A stretch of DNA of 64,000 nucleotides from Xylanimonas ulmi. GTDB taxonomy: Bacteria > Actinomycetota > Actinomycetes > Actinomycetales > Cellulomonadaceae. How positions within the stretch are numbered: position 1 is the stretch's first letter; each line of letters starts with the position of its first letter. Made by a program: the position numbers and the translations under genes. The notes below the pieces were generated by a model that was not told the DNA's origin, searched no databases, and was given only the letters and a program-made list of their open reading frames with translations. The DNA lies in NCBI RefSeq assembly GCF_004216535.1, contig NZ_SGWX01000001.1:1798001-1862000 (forward strand), given 5' to 3'. Below, one piece after another: positions 19,024-28,119 of this stretch.

Positions 19024-20322
19024 TCAGAAGATCTGCACGGGGTCGACGACATCGGCCACGACGAGCAGCAGTGTCGCGCCGATCAGGACCACGAACATGA
19101 CGTAGGCGACGGGCATCATGCGCGCGACGTCGGCGGGCCCGGGCAGCGGGCGCAGCCCGCGCACACGCGCGACCGTGCGCTTGGCGCCCTCGTACAGCGC
19201 GTTGACCACGTGCCCCCCGTCGAGCGGGAGCAGCGGGATGAGGTTGAACACGAACAACGCCATATTGAGCGAGGCCAGAAGGCTGAGCATGATCGCAACC
19301 CGGTCCAGCACGGTCGCGTCGAGGCCCGCGACGTCGGCCGCCGCGCGCCCCACGCCCACGACGGACATGACGCTGTCGGCCGAGCGCGGGGTGTCGGTGA
19401 AGGTCTGCGCCGCCGCCTCGTACACGCGCACCGGGAACGTGAACACGGCGCGCGCGGTGCCCGTGAACATGCGCCCGACCTCGCTCGGCACCTGGCTCAG
19501 GGGAATCGACTGCCGCGCCAAGGTCGGGGCGAACCCGACGAACGCCCCACTGACCGTCGCCACATCGCCGTCCGGGTCGCGCACGACGACGCCGTCCGCG
19601 TCGAGCACCGCGCGCTCGGCGTCGACGGGCGTCACGGTGAGCGTCACCTGCTGCCCGTCGCGCTCGACGACCAGCGGGACCGGTTGGCCGGCGGTGCCGG
19701 AGATGGCGTCCAGCAGCTCGCGCCACGTGCCCGTCGCGACGCCGTCGTAGGACACGATGCGGTCCCCGGCGCGCAGGCCGGCGGCGACGGCCGGCGCCGG
19801 GGCGGCCGCGGGGTCGCAGGGGGCGCCGGTCGCCGTCGGCACGCACTCGCTGACCGACGCGACAGTCGTGGTCTGCTGCGTGAAGCCGATCGCCATGAAC
19901 GAGGCCGTCAGCACGACGGCGAGCAGCAGGTTCATGGTCGGCCCGCCGAGCATGACCACGAGCTTCTTGGGTGTGGACAGGTGGTAGAACGCGCGGTGCT
20001 CCTCGCCCGGGCGGATCTCCTCGACGCTCTGGTCGCGCGCGTCGGCGACGACCTGGGCGAAGAACCCGCGCCCGCGCCGCGCGCCGTCGGGCGCGGCCGG
20101 CATCATGCCGACCATGCGCACGTAGCCGCCGAGCGGGATCGCCTTGATCCCGTACTCCGTCTCGCCCCGGGTGCGCGACCAGATGGTAGGGCCGAATCCC
20201 ACCATGTATTGGCTCACGCGCACGCCGAACCGCTTGGCGGGCGCCATGTGGCCCACCTCGTGCAGGGCGATGGACACGGCGATGCCCACGACGATGACGA
20301 GGATGCCGACCACGATGCTCAC
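19024..20322 (-). CDS. rseP: Site-2 intramembrane zinc metalloprotease (M50, RseP/Rip1 type)
   Basis: The 432-residue membrane protease has the zinc motif HEVGH near residue 21 in the first transmembrane segment and the third ligand region [14 protein letters not shown] near residue 355. A PDZ domain lies between ([16 protein letters not shown]). It is expected to cut anti-sigma factors and other membrane substrates. The gene is in the usual dxr-rseP-ispG neighbourhood, but here a thiamine locus separates it from dxr. The GTG at 20322 lies 6 nt after TAGGCT, a possible leaderless -10 box that overlaps the cytX stop. Confidence 0.94.
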   Translation of the reverse strand: MSIVVGILVIVVGIAVSIALHEVGHMAPAKRFGVRVSQYMVGFGPTIWSRTRGETEYGIKAIPLGGYVRMVGMMPAAPDGARRGRGFFAQVVADARDQSVEEIRPGEEHRAFYHLSTPKKLVVMLGGPTMNLLLAVVLTASFMAIGFTQQTTTVASVSECVPTATGAPCDPAAAPAPAVAAGLRAGDRIVSYDGVATGTWRELLDAISGTAGQPVPLVVERDGQQVTLTVTPVDAERAVLDADGVVVRDPDGDVATVSGAFVGFAPTLARQSIPLSQVPSEVGRMFTGTARAVFTFPVRVYEAAAQTFTDTPRSADSVMSVVGVGRAAADVAGLDATVLDRVAIMLSLLASLNMALFVFNLIPLLPLDGGHVVNALYEGAKRTVARVRGLRPLPGPADVARMMPVAYVMFVVLIGATLLLVVADVVDPVQIF

Positions 20323-20328
20323 CGGCCC

Positions 20329-20334
20329 AGCCTA
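20329..20334 (-). promoter_or_regulatory. -10 box TAGGCT, possible leaderless rseP promoter
   Basis: TAGGCT includes the TAG stop of cytX and ends 6 nt before the rseP GTG. It would let rseP be transcribed independently of the TPP-controlled cytX gene. Confidence 0.4.
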
Positions 20335-21726
20335 GGCGAGCGCCCTGGGGGCCTCCTGGGCGCCGATCGTGGTGGCGCGGTGAGCGTCTGGCGCACGTCG
20401 CGACCCGCTCCACCGGTCCAGCGGGGCGACGGCGAGCGTGAGCGCGGCGGCCACGACGAGCGCGACGACGACGGCCGACCAGCCGTTGTCGTCGCTCACG
20501 CCGAGCGCGGCCTGGGCCCGCCCCCACGCCGTGCCCCAGGCGGGCCACAGCTGCACGAAGGTGGGCGTGACGAGCTCGAACGCGACGAAGCCGGCGGCCC
20601 ACGGCACGAACAGCCAGGGCCGGGGGCGCGCGCTGGCGGTCAGGTCGTAGCGACCGCGGCGCACGGCCCAGTGGTCGACCACGAGCACGGCGCCGAGCGG
20701 TGTGAACACGGCGCCGATGAGCAGCAGGAACCCCTCGTAGGCGTAGCCGTCGCCGACCATGACGCCCAGCGCCGTCGCGACCGCGCCGACGCCGACGGCC
20801 AGCGCACGCCGGTCGGCGCGCGGGGCGAGGTTCTGCACGCTCAGCGCCGTCGAGTAGACGTTGGCGAACGCCTGGTCGACCTCGTCGGCGGCGAGGATCG
20901 CCAGGGCCAACGCCCCGGCGGGCACCGCGAGCAGCGCGCCCACCAGGTCGCCGTCGGACGGCCGATAGGCCAGCAGCCCCAGCACGCCCACGCAGAAGAA
21001 CGCGGCCGAGGCGAGCCCGTAGCCCACGCCGACCGCGACGCCGGCGCGGCCCGCGGTGCGCGGGCGCGCATGGCGCGTGTAGTCGGCCACGAGCGGGATC
21101 CACGAGACCGACATCGACGCGACGAGGTCGACGTTGGTCCACAACCCCCACCACCCGCCCGCGGTGACCTGGCCCAGCGGGCGGCGGGCGGCGTCGAGCA
21201 AGAAATAGGCCGAGCACGCCACCACCACGAGGATCGCGGCGCGTCGCAGCAGCGCCGCCGAGCCGAGCGGACGCAGCGCCATGGCCGTGGCGATCACACC
21301 CGCGACGACGGCGAACACCCAGTGCGGCACGGACGGCCACACCCCGCTGGCGGCGCGCGCGATGATCCACACCTCGAACGCGGCCCAGCCCACGCACTGG
21401 ACGATGTTGAGCGCCGTGGGCGCCCACGACCCACGCGCCCCGAACAGGCCGCGGAACACGACCATCGACGAGGCGCCCGTGCGGGCGCCGATCGCGGCGA
21501 CCGCGCCGAGCAGGCCCGCGCCGAGCGCCGTGCCGATGGCGATCGCGGCGAGCGTCGCCGGGAGCGAGGTGGGCACGAAGTAGACCGCGACGACGGGCAC
21601 CAGCAGGCTGACGCCGAGGCTCGCCCACAGTCCGAGGTGGTCGCGGGGGCGGTGGACGCGCACAGGGGGCGCGTCGAGAGTGACGGGGGCTTCGACGGTC
21701 TGCGGGCCGAGAACGGCAGGGCTCAT
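20332..21726 (-). CDS. cytX: NCS1-family transporter, probable hydroxymethylpyrimidine importer
   Basis: The 464-residue integral membrane protein has about 12 hydrophobic segments and NCS1 (cytosine/purine/hydantoin transporter) features: [55 protein letters not shown]. Control by a TPP riboswitch directly upstream and divergence from thiM indicate the thiamine-pathway member CytX, thought to import the pyrimidine precursor HMP. The ATG at 21726 uses GGGAGGA, which lies at the 3' edge of the riboswitch. Confidence 0.88.
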   Translation of the reverse strand: MSPAVLGPQTVEAPVTLDAPPVRVHRPRDHLGLWASLGVSLLVPVVAVYFVPTSLPATLAAIAIGTALGAGLLGAVAAIGARTGASSMVVFRGLFGARGSWAPTALNIVQCVGWAAFEVWIIARAASGVWPSVPHWVFAVVAGVIATAMALRPLGSAALLRRAAILVVVACSAYFLLDAARRPLGQVTAGGWWGLWTNVDLVASMSVSWIPLVADYTRHARPRTAGRAGVAVGVGYGLASAAFFCVGVLGLLAYRPSDGDLVGALLAVPAGALALAILAADEVDQAFANVYSTALSVQNLAPRADRRALAVGVGAVATALGVMVGDGYAYEGFLLLIGAVFTPLGAVLVVDHWAVRRGRYDLTASARPRPWLFVPWAAGFVAFELVTPTFVQLWPAWGTAWGRAQAALGVSDDNGWSAVVVALVVAAALTLAVAPLDRWSGSRRAPDAHRATTIGAQEAPRALA

Positions 21727-21730
21727 CAGG

Positions 21731-21831
21731 GTCCTCCCTACGCCGGTGTGAGCCGGACAGGTTCGATCGGTCGGCGGCTCCCGGCCGCCCTCTCAGCCCG
21801 GCGGCCGCCTCTGCGGATCCCGGACTCCCGT
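21731..21831 (-). ncRNA. TPP riboswitch (THI element) of cytX
   Basis: On the minus strand the leader has the conserved THI-box blocks in order: GGGCTGAGAGGG, the GAACCTG block, CCGGCTCACACCGG and GTAGGGAGG. The closing stem pairs the 5' GGAGTCC region with GGACCC next to the ribosome-binding site. The ATG is 5-6 nt after the element, so ligand binding would most simply hide the ribosome-binding site. Confidence 0.93.
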
Positions 21832-21836
21832 TGGAC

Positions 21837-21878
21837 GCGCACCTTGGGTGCGCAGGCACACCCTACGCGGCTAGGGTG
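21837..21878. promoter_or_regulatory. Shared promoter segment between the two riboswitches with two palindromes
   Basis: Between the two THI elements lie a perfect hairpin GCGCACC-TTG-GGTGCGC (21837-21853) and an inverted repeat CACCCTA-N6-TAGGGTG (21859-21878). The second gives a TAGGGT hexamer on both strands, which matches the TANNNT -10 pattern in both directions. I infer a compact bidirectional promoter. Matching -35 elements are not obvious. Confidence 0.45.
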
Positions 21879-21886
21879 GTCGGCGG

Positions 21887-21972
21887 CGCGGGGCGCCGGG
21901 ACCCTCCCCGAGGGTCCGGCTGAGATGCACCCGTGGAACCTGCTCTAGGTAGTGCTAGCGAAGGGAACGCCC
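21887..21972 (+). ncRNA. TPP riboswitch (THI element) of thiMED
   Basis: Conserved blocks are GGCTGAGATGCACCC, GTGGAACCTG, CTCTAGGTAGTGCTAGCG and AAGGGAA. The 5' GGGCG at 21891 can pair with CGCCC at 21968-21972, directly before the thiM ATG. The AAGGGAA ribosome-binding site is part of the conserved element, so translation should be shut when TPP is bound. Confidence 0.94.
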
Positions 21973-22809
21973 ATGAGCTCCGCTGTGTCCTGTCCTGTCA
22001 CCCCCCAGACCGTCGCGGACGTCGTGACCGCCGTGCGGGCGACAAGCCCCCTGGTCCACTGTGTGACCAACGCCGTGGTCACCAACGTCACCGCGAACGT
22101 GCTGCTGGCCGCCGGCGCCGCGCCCGCCATGGTCGCCGCGCCCGCCGAGGCCGGTGACTTCGCGCGGGTCGCCGACGCGCTGCTGACCAACCTCGGCACG
22201 GTCGAGGGCGAGCAGCCGAACGCCATGCGGGTGGCCGCGCACGCCGCCGTCGACGCGGGCGTGCCCTGGGTGCTCGACCCGGTCGCGATCGGCTCAATGC
22301 GTGTGCGCACCGCGCTCGCGGCCGAGCTGCTCGCCGTCGGGCCCACCATCGTGCGTGGCAACGCCTCTGAGGTCGCGGCGCTCGCGGGCGGGCTCGGCGG
22401 CCGGGGCGTCGACTCGCTCGACACGCCCGACGACGTGCGCGACGTCGCGCTGCGGCTGGCCCGCGAGTCCGGCGCCGTCGTCGCGGTCAGCGGCGCGGTC
22501 GACCTGATCACCGACGGCGTCCGGATCGCGCGCGTGCGGGCCGGGACACCGCTGCTGACGCGTGTGACCGGCGTGGGCTGCTCGCTCGGCGCGCTCGTGG
22601 CGGCGTGCGCGGCCGTCACACCCGACCGGCTGCTCGCGGCCACGGCCGCGACCGCGTGGGTCTGCGTCGCGGGTGACCTCGCAGCCGAGGCCGCCACGAC
22701 CACGGGCTCGTTCGCGGTCGCGCTGATCGACCGGATCGACGACGTCGACGCGTCCGCGGTGGGTGAGCGCTCCGGGCTCATGGCCGAGGCCGCGCAGGTG
22801 ACGGCGTGA
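21973..22809 (+). CDS. thiM: Hydroxyethylthiazole kinase
   Basis: ThiM phosphorylates hydroxyethylthiazole in the thiamine salvage pathway. The 278-residue protein has HCVTNAVVTNVTANVLLAAGA, VLDPVAIGSM, VRGNASE, and the active-site loop TGVGCSLGAL. The ATG at 21973 follows the riboswitch ribosome-binding site; a start at 21952 would lie inside the riboswitch. Its stop overlaps thiE (GTGA), so thiM, thiE and thiD form one coupled operon. Confidence 0.96.
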   Translation: MSSAVSCPVTPQTVADVVTAVRATSPLVHCVTNAVVTNVTANVLLAAGAAPAMVAAPAEAGDFARVADALLTNLGTVEGEQPNAMRVAAHAAVDAGVPWVLDPVAIGSMRVRTALAAELLAVGPTIVRGNASEVAALAGGLGGRGVDSLDTPDDVRDVALRLARESGAVVAVSGAVDLITDGVRIARVRAGTPLLTRVTGVGCSLGALVAACAAVTPDRLLAATAATAWVCVAGDLAAEAATTTGSFAVALIDRIDDVDASAVGERSGLMAEAAQVTA

Positions 22810-23537
22810 GCGCGCCGTTCGGGCCGGCCACGCTCGCCGGCGAGCGCCCGGGGACCCCCGCTCCCACGTCGCGTCCTGTCGACCGGGCGGCGTTCGACCC
22901 CTCGGTCTACCTCGTCACCGACACCGCGTTGTGCGGCGGCCGCGACGGCGTGCTCGCCACCGTGCGCCAGGCCGTCGTCGGCGGCGTCACGGCCGTGCAG
23001 TTGCGCGATCCCGGCGCCGCGACGCGCGACCTGGCCGCGCTCGGCGCCGCGCTGCTCGCCCTGCTGCGCCCTGCGGGCGTGCCGCTCGTCGTCGACGACC
23101 GTGTGGACGTGGCTCTGGCGATCGACGCCGACGGCGCCCACGTGGGCCAGCGCGACCTCGACCCGCTGGCGGCGCGGCGGCTGCTCGGCCCGGGACGCCA
23201 CCTCGGGCTGAGCGTCTCGACGCCCGCCGAGGCGCGCGCGGCCGCGGCACTGGCGCCGGGGACCGTCGACCTGCTGGGGGTCGGCCCTGTGCGCCCCACG
23301 AGCTCCAAGGCCGACGCGCGGGCGGCCATCGGCCTCGACGGGCTCGCAGCCGTGGCGGCCGCGTCACGCGCGGCGGGCGGGCCGCCGTGCGTCGCGATCG
23401 GCGGACTGAGCGCACCCGACATCCCGGCCCTGCGCGAGGCCGGGGCGGTCGGGGCGGCGGTCATCTCGGCCGTGTGCGGCACGCGTGACCCGCGGGCCGC
23501 CACGCGCGCGCTGCGTGACGCGTGGGACGCGCGATGA
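22806..23537 (+). CDS. thiE: Thiamine phosphate synthase
   Basis: ThiE joins HMP diphosphate and thiazole phosphate into thiamine phosphate. The 243-residue protein has [41 protein letters not shown] and [14 protein letters not shown], all diphosphate or thiazole-binding segments of the family. About 30 residues precede the conserved barrel. It starts at a GTG that overlaps the thiM stop and ends overlapping the thiD ATG. Confidence 0.95.
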   Translation: MSAPFGPATLAGERPGTPAPTSRPVDRAAFDPSVYLVTDTALCGGRDGVLATVRQAVVGGVTAVQLRDPGAATRDLAALGAALLALLRPAGVPLVVDDRVDVALAIDADGAHVGQRDLDPLAARRLLGPGRHLGLSVSTPAEARAAAALAPGTVDLLGVGPVRPTSSKADARAAIGLDGLAAVAAASRAAGGPPCVAIGGLSAPDIPALREAGAVGAAVISAVCGTRDPRAATRALRDAWDAR

Positions 23538-24565
23538 GCGCCGCCCGCCCCGCGGGCCACCCCGTCGTGGCCCTGACGATCGCCGGCTCAGACCCCTCGG
23601 GCGGCGCGGGGATCCAGGCCGACCTCAAGACGTTCGCGGCGTTGGGCGGCTACGGGTGCGCCGCGCTCACCGGCCTCACCGCGCAGTCGACCCTCGGCGT
23701 CACGCGCGTGCTGCCGGTCCCTGCGGACATGGTCACGGCCCAGCTCACGACGCTGTTCGCCGACGTCGCCGTCGACGCGGTGAAGATCGGCATGACGAGC
23801 GACGCCCAGGTCGCCGGGGCCGTCGCGGACGCGCTCGCCGAGGTGCGCGCGGCCGCCGCGCGCACCGGGACGGCGGCGCCCGTCGTGGTGCTCGATCCCG
23901 TCATGGTCGCAACCTCGGGCGACCGCCTGCTGGCCCCCGACGCCGAGCGGGTGCTGCGCGAGCGGCTGCTGCCGCTGGCCGACCTGGTCACGCCCAACCT
24001 CGCCGAGGCCGCCGTGCTGCTGGGCGCCCGGGTCGCGCGCGACGGCGCCGAGGCCGCCGACCAGGCGCGCGCGCTGGTCGCGCTCGCCGCCGCGCACGGC
24101 GTCCCCGCTCCCCCAGGTGGGCGCTGGGCGCTCGTCAAGGGCGGGCACCTCGACGGCGCCGCCGCGGTCGACCATCTCGCCGGGCCGGCGTCGGCGGGCG
24201 CGGTGGGCGCGGTGGGCGTGACGGCGCTCGCGTCGCCACGCGTGGACACACGCAACACGCACGGCACCGGCTGCACGCTCAGCGCGGCGTGCGCCGTCCT
24301 GCGCCCGGCGCTCGACGACTGGCCGACGACGGTCCGCGCCGCCAAGGACTACCTGACCCAGGCGCTCGAGGCGGGCCGGCGGCTGCGGGTCGGAGGGACG
24401 GGCGTGCTCGGGCCCCGAGAGCCGTGGACGGGGCACGGGCCCGTCGACCACGGGTGGGCCCTGCGGCGACCTGTTGGCCCCAGGGTCGAGGCGGCGCGGG
24501 GCGCGGCGGTGGCGTCGACGGTGGTTTCGACAGGCTCAACCACCAGGGGCAGCCTCGGCGGCTGA
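23534..24565 (+). CDS. thiD: Hydroxymethylpyrimidine/phosphomethylpyrimidine kinase
   Basis: ThiD phosphorylates HMP twice to the diphosphate used by ThiE. The 343-residue protein has [43 protein letters not shown] and [12 protein letters not shown]. It is longer than usual (about 270): the last 70 residues are an unstructured tail ending [14 protein letters not shown]. That end is encoded by a dispersed repeat copy (24520-24544), which also supplies the end of the gene. Salvage genes cytX, thiM, thiD and thiE are here, but thiC and thiG are not. Confidence 0.94.
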   Translation: MSAARPAGHPVVALTIAGSDPSGGAGIQADLKTFAALGGYGCAALTGLTAQSTLGVTRVLPVPADMVTAQLTTLFADVAVDAVKIGMTSDAQVAGAVADALAEVRAAAARTGTAAPVVVLDPVMVATSGDRLLAPDAERVLRERLLPLADLVTPNLAEAAVLLGARVARDGAEAADQARALVALAAAHGVPAPPGGRWALVKGGHLDGAAAVDHLAGPASAGAVGAVGVTALASPRVDTRNTHGTGCTLSAACAVLRPALDDWPTTVRAAKDYLTQALEAGRRLRVGGTGVLGPREPWTGHGPVDHGWALRRPVGPRVEAARGAAVASTVVSTGSTTRGSLGG

Positions 24566-24596
24566 CTCGGCGGTGGTTTCGACAGGCTCAACCACC
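24520..24596. repeat. Two full dispersed-repeat copies between thiD and dxr
   Basis: Full copies of the element, with GGTGGT arm, core TTCGACAGGCTCA and ACCACC arm, lie at 24520-24544 (inside the thiD end) and 24572-24596. Both are followed by CAGGGGC, and a partial GCACCAGGGGCGG unit follows at about 24609. The genes on each side converge. Confidence 0.95.
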
Positions 24597-24632
24597 AGGG
24601 GCGGCTGAAGCACCAGGGGCGGCTGACCGCCG

Positions 24633-25838
24633 TCAGCGGCGCCCGAGCAGCTCGTCGGCGCGGGCGCGCGCCCACGCCTCGGCGCCCTCGACGTCGTCGA
24701 GCGTGACGGCCGCGGGCGCGACGCCGTCGTGCTCACCGAGCACACGCTCGACGGTGTCGACGATGTCGAGGAACCCGATCCGCCCGCGCAGGAACGCCGC
24801 GACGCCCTGCTCGTTGGCCGCGTTGTAGACCGCCGGGTGCGTCGCCGAGGCTGCTGCGGCCTCGCGCGCCAGGCGCACGGCCGGGAACGTGCCCTCGTCG
24901 AGCGGCTCGAACGTCCACGCGGTCGCCTGCGTCCAGTCGCACGGCGCCGCGACCGGGTCGAGCCGGTCCGGCCACGACAGGCCGAGCGCGATCGGCAGGC
25001 GCATGTCGGGCGGTGAGGCCTGCGCGATGGTCGAGCCGTCGACGAACTCGACCATCGAGTGCACGACCGACTGCGGGTGCACGACGACCGTGATGTCGTC
25101 GACCGGCACGTCGAACAGCAGGTGCGCCTCGATGAGCTCCAGGCCCTTGTTCATGAGCGACGCCGAGTTGATGGTCACGACGGGTCCCATGCGCCACGTC
25201 GGGTGCGCGAGCGCCTGGTCGGGCTGGACGGCCTTGATCTCCTCGCGCGCGCGCCCGCGGAACGGGCCGCCGCTCGCGGTCAGGATCAGGCGCCGCACCT
25301 CACTGTGCCGGCTCGTGTGCGCGCCCGAGCGCAGGCACTGCGCGATCGCGGAGTGCTCCGAGTCGACCGGCACGATCTGGTCCGGGCGGCGCACCGCTGC
25401 CTTGACGAGCGACCCGCCCACCACGAGCGACTCCTTGTTCGCGAGCGCGAGGGTCGAGCCCGCGGCGAGCGCCGCGAGCGTGGGGCGCAGTCCGACGCTC
25501 CCGGTCACGCCGTTGAGCACGACGTCGCTGCCCCGCCCGGCCAGCTCGGTCGCGGCGTCGGGCCCGGCGAGGACTTCGACGCTGCGCGCGCCGGCGTCCG
25601 CGAGGGCGGCGCGCAGGTCCGCCGCACGGGCCGCGTCGGCCACGGCGACGGCGTCGACGCCCAGCTCCGCCGCCTGCCCCGCCAGCAGCCCGACGTCGGC
25701 CCCGCCCGCGCTGATTGCCTCGACACGGAACCGGCCCGGGTGGCGCCGGACGACGTCGATCGCCTGGGTTCCGATCGAGCCGGTCGAGCCGAGGATGGTC
25801 ACGGAGCGGGGGGCGGCGAGGGACCGAGAGGCGTGCAT
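24633..25838 (-). CDS. dxr: 1-deoxy-D-xylulose 5-phosphate reductoisomerase
   Basis: Dxr makes methylerythritol phosphate with NADPH, the first committed step of the non-mevalonate pathway also served by ispG. The 401-residue protein has the NADPH motif [55 protein letters not shown], and the metal/substrate segment [21 protein letters not shown] choose the ATG at 25838, which has GAGGA 7-8 nt upstream; an ATG three codons earlier is too close to that site. It converges with thiD. Confidence 0.95.
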   Translation of the reverse strand: MHASRSLAAPRSVTILGSTGSIGTQAIDVVRRHPGRFRVEAISAGGADVGLLAGQAAELGVDAVAVADAARAADLRAALADAGARSVEVLAGPDAATELAGRGSDVVLNGVTGSVGLRPTLAALAAGSTLALANKESLVVGGSLVKAAVRRPDQIVPVDSEHSAIAQCLRSGAHTSRHSEVRRLILTASGGPFRGRAREEIKAVQPDQALAHPTWRMGPVVTINSASLMNKGLELIEAHLLFDVPVDDITVVVHPQSVVHSMVEFVDGSTIAQASPPDMRLPIALGLSWPDRLDPVAAPCDWTQATAWTFEPLDEGTFPAVRLAREAAAASATHPAVYNAANEQGVAAFLRGRIGFLDIVDTVERVLGEHDGVAPAAVTLDDVEGAEAWARARADELLGRR

Positions 25839-25910
25839 GGGGATCATCCTCGCAGGCGCGCGCGGCGCGCGCCGATAACGCCCCAGGTCGCAGCGTTGTG
25901 TGACCTGGCT

Positions 25911-25916
25911 TACTTT
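25911..25916 (+). promoter_or_regulatory. -10 box TACTTT, possible leaderless promoter
   Basis: TACTTT lies 6 nt before the ATG of the secreted SH3 protein gene, and there is no purine-rich ribosome-binding site. Confidence 0.45.
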
Positions 25917-25922
25917 CGCGTC

Positions 25923-26747
25923 ATGCTCACGGAGACCAAGCGGCCCTCACGCGGGCCCCGGCGCCGACGAGGACTCGCTGTCCTCAGCGGAGCCGTCACG
26001 CTGCTCACGGCGGGCACCATCACGTTCGCCATCCCCGCCGCGGCCGATCAGTCCGACGGCGGCACCTACCGCGTCTACGCCACGCGCGAGGGCCTGGTCG
26101 GCGCCACGACCGCGAACGGCCACGTCATCACGCCGAACGACCACTTCGTCGCCCTGCCCTCCCGCCGCGCGCTGTCAGCCGACGGATCGGGCGCGTACTC
26201 GGTGCGCGTGTGCGCGCCGTCGACCGGGCGTTGCGAGTACGCGCCCGTGTGGGACGTCGGGCCGTGGAACACGCAGGACGACTACTGGAGCGCGACCCGC
26301 CACTACGCGCAGGACCTACCGCAGGGCACACCGGCGGCACAGGCCGCGTACACCAGCGGCTACAACGGCGGCCTCGACGCGTGGGGGCGCACGGTGCTCA
26401 ACCCCGCGGGCGTCGACCTGGCCGACGGCACGTTCGGCGACGGGCTGGGCCTGGCCGACAACGCGACCGTCGACGTCACCTTCCTGTGGCAGGGCGACGC
26501 GCGCACCGGCGTCGTCGCCTCGCCCACCCGGCCGCTCAACGTCCGCTCGGGACCGAGCACGGGCTACCGCGCCGTGGGCCTGGCGGCCAACACCGCCCAG
26601 GTGCCACTGCTGTGCCACGCGCGCGGGCAGACCGTCTCCGGCACCCGCGGCACGACGAACCTCTGGTACCGGATCGGCGACGGCCACTGGGTCTCGGACG
26701 CGTACCTCATCACCGGCACGGGCCTGCCCGTGGCGCCGCCCTGCTGA
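25923..26747 (+). CDS. Secreted protein with RlpA-like and SH3 domains
   Basis: The 274-residue product has a basic N terminus, a hydrophobic segment and an AAADQ cleavage region near residue 40, so it should be exported. The middle (residues about 50-185) is Trp/Tyr/Gly-rich, with [14 protein letters not shown] and [12 protein letters not shown]. It resembles double-psi barrel RlpA-like domains of secreted actinobacterial proteins. The C-terminal 85 residues form a bacterial SH3 domain ([18 protein letters not shown] ... [15 protein letters not shown]), usual for cell-wall binding. The ATG at 25923 is placed 6 nt after a -10-like TACTTT. The enzymatic role is unproven. Confidence 0.82.
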   Translation: MLTETKRPSRGPRRRRGLAVLSGAVTLLTAGTITFAIPAAADQSDGGTYRVYATREGLVGATTANGHVITPNDHFVALPSRRALSADGSGAYSVRVCAPSTGRCEYAPVWDVGPWNTQDDYWSATRHYAQDLPQGTPAAQAAYTSGYNGGLDAWGRTVLNPAGVDLADGTFGDGLGLADNATVDVTFLWQGDARTGVVASPTRPLNVRSGPSTGYRAVGLAANTAQVPLLCHARGQTVSGTRGTTNLWYRIGDGHWVSDAYLITGTGLPVAPPC

Positions 26748-26778
26748 TCGCCGGCGCCTCGGGCTTGCGACCGCAGGC

Positions 26779-27084
26779 TCAGGGCGCGGTCCACTCCAAC
26801 GTGTAGCGGAACCACAGCCGCCGTCGTACGCGCGCCCCCGGCAGCACCGCGCGGGCGGTGCTCGCCACCTCGGCGAAGGTCTCCTCGGGGTCGCGGAGCC
26901 CGCGCTCATCCCGCGAGCGCAGGGCCGCGAGCAGGCCGCCGCCTGCGCAGCCGACGTCCAGAACGCCGACGGCTGGGTCGTGCGCCGCCGCGAGGCGACG
27001 CACGACCCAGCCGTGGAAGTGGTCGTTGTGGCTCCACCACGCGCGCGCGTTGAGCGCGTCGAACACGCGGGTGTGTCGGATCAC
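26779..27084 (-). pseudogene. Class I SAM methyltransferase with its middle deleted
   Basis: The 101-codon frame starts with FDALNARAWWSHNDHFHGWVV and the SAM-binding motif VLDVGCAGGGLLAAL. It then jumps directly to a typical family C terminus, RDPEETFAEVASTARAVLPG and RRRLWFRYTLEWTAP. Methyltransferases with these ends are normally about 200-220 residues, so around 100 residues, including motifs II-III and the catalytic region, are missing in frame. I read it as a decayed gene with an internal deletion. A GTG at 27084 serves as start. Confidence 0.7.
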
Positions 27085-27104
27085 CAGGTGGTGGAGTCGA
27101 CGAC

Positions 27105-27425
27105 TCAGGCCGCGGAGCGAGCCTCCTTGACCCACTTGGTGACGGTGGCGCCGGTCGAGCCCAGGCTCGCGGCGACCTGCTTGGCCGCCACACCGGCGTC
27201 GACAGCCTCCAGGGCCGCGTGCACGGTCGCGGCGCGCAGCGCCTCGGTGAGCTCGCTCATCGCCTCCAGGCGGCGCAGGTGCTCTTCGTGCTCGCAGATC
27301 GGACCAGACGACCAGTCCTGGTGGAGCCCGGCGAGGGCCTCGGTGAGCCCCAAGCCGGGGGTCTCCTGACGGGCGGCCCAAGCGGCGACGGCGGGGGTCA
27401 GCTTCGGGGCGGCGGGTGTGGGCAT
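27105..27425 (-). CDS. Small protein with possible C-terminal helix-turn-helix
   Basis: The 106-residue protein is not recognised. Residues 1-60 contain WAARQETPGLGLTEAL and ICEHEEHLRRLEAM, and the C terminus (AAKQVAASLGSTGATVTKWV) has the spacing of a helix-turn-helix. The start at 27425 has an excellent AGGAGG site. It precedes the decayed methyltransferase by 20 bp on the same strand, so it may once have been its regulator or partner. Confidence 0.6.
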   Translation of the reverse strand: MPTPAAPKLTPAVAAWAARQETPGLGLTEALAGLHQDWSSGPICEHEEHLRRLEAMSELTEALRAATVHAALEAVDAGVAAKQVAASLGSTGATVTKWVKEARSAA

Positions 27426-27561
27426 CGAACCTCCTGTGAGAGTGACGTCGGGGTCGAACCTAGTGGCAGCCGACCCGCGCGCGCACCAGGGGGCCGCAGG
27501 TGTTCATCGACCGTTCGCTGAGCGATTCACCCGGCTCCGATCCGCACGAGCGATCCCCACC

Positions 27562-28119
27562 TCACTCGACGCCGAGCAGCACCTCGATCGCGCGCGCGAT
27601 GAACGCGTCCACGGGCCCCTCCGCGTAGGCGCCGGCGCCCCGCACCGAGCGGAACGTCGCGGCGCGCAGCTCCGCCGACGTCAGCGGCTCCTGGCGGTCG
27701 AAGTAGCCGACCAGGCGGTCGCACAGCTCGTCGACCTCGTCGGCGTCATAGCCGTGCTGGCCGCGCTCGGGCGGCGCGAACTTCTCACCGGCGGGGCGGC
27801 CCAGTCGGCCGTACAGCGTGCGGGCGCGCTCGGCGAGCGCCCCCATCCACGCCTCCTGGCCCTGGCTGCCCACGAACTCGGCGCGCTGACGCGCGACGAA
27901 CGCGGCCTCCAGGCGGTCCAGCGCGGCGTCGACCTCGTGCGTGTCATATCCGCGGCGCACCAGCTCGAACGTGGTGGCCTGAATGTCCGCAGCGCTCAAC
28001 GGCTCGGCCGTGCGGCCCTCGTACGCCTGGCGCGCGTGGTCGAAGAACTCGTCGACCTCGTCCTTGTCATAGCCGGTCCTCAGCACCGACACGGTGCCGA
28101 ACAGCGCGGTGCTGCTCAC
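27562..28119 (-). CDS. DivIVA-repeat protein
   Basis: The 185-residue protein carries three copies of the DivI1A-type motif GYDxxEVDxxxDxL: GYDKDEVDEFFDHA near residue 16, GYDTHEVDAALDRL near 57 and GYDADEVDELCDRL near 124. Such proteins are usually linked to the polar growth or division machinery, but here no long coiled coil is present. Start is a GTG overlapping the rlmN stop as GTGA, so the two are coupled. The exact role is unknown. Confidence 0.8.
   Translation of the reverse strand: MSSTALFGTVSVLRTGYDKDEVDEFFDHARQAYEGRTAEPLSAADIQATTFELVRRGYDTHEVDAALDRLEAAFVARQRAEFVGSQGQEAWMGALAERARTLYGRLGRPAGEKFAPPERGQHGYDADEVDELCDRLVGYFDRQEPLTSAELRAATFRSVRGAGAYAEGPVDAFIARAIEVLLGVE

Noticed and set aside
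27105-27425. Assignment of the small HTH-like protein to a named DUF family
   Set aside because: I could not match it with confidence; only the C-terminal helix-turn-helix spacing is visible.
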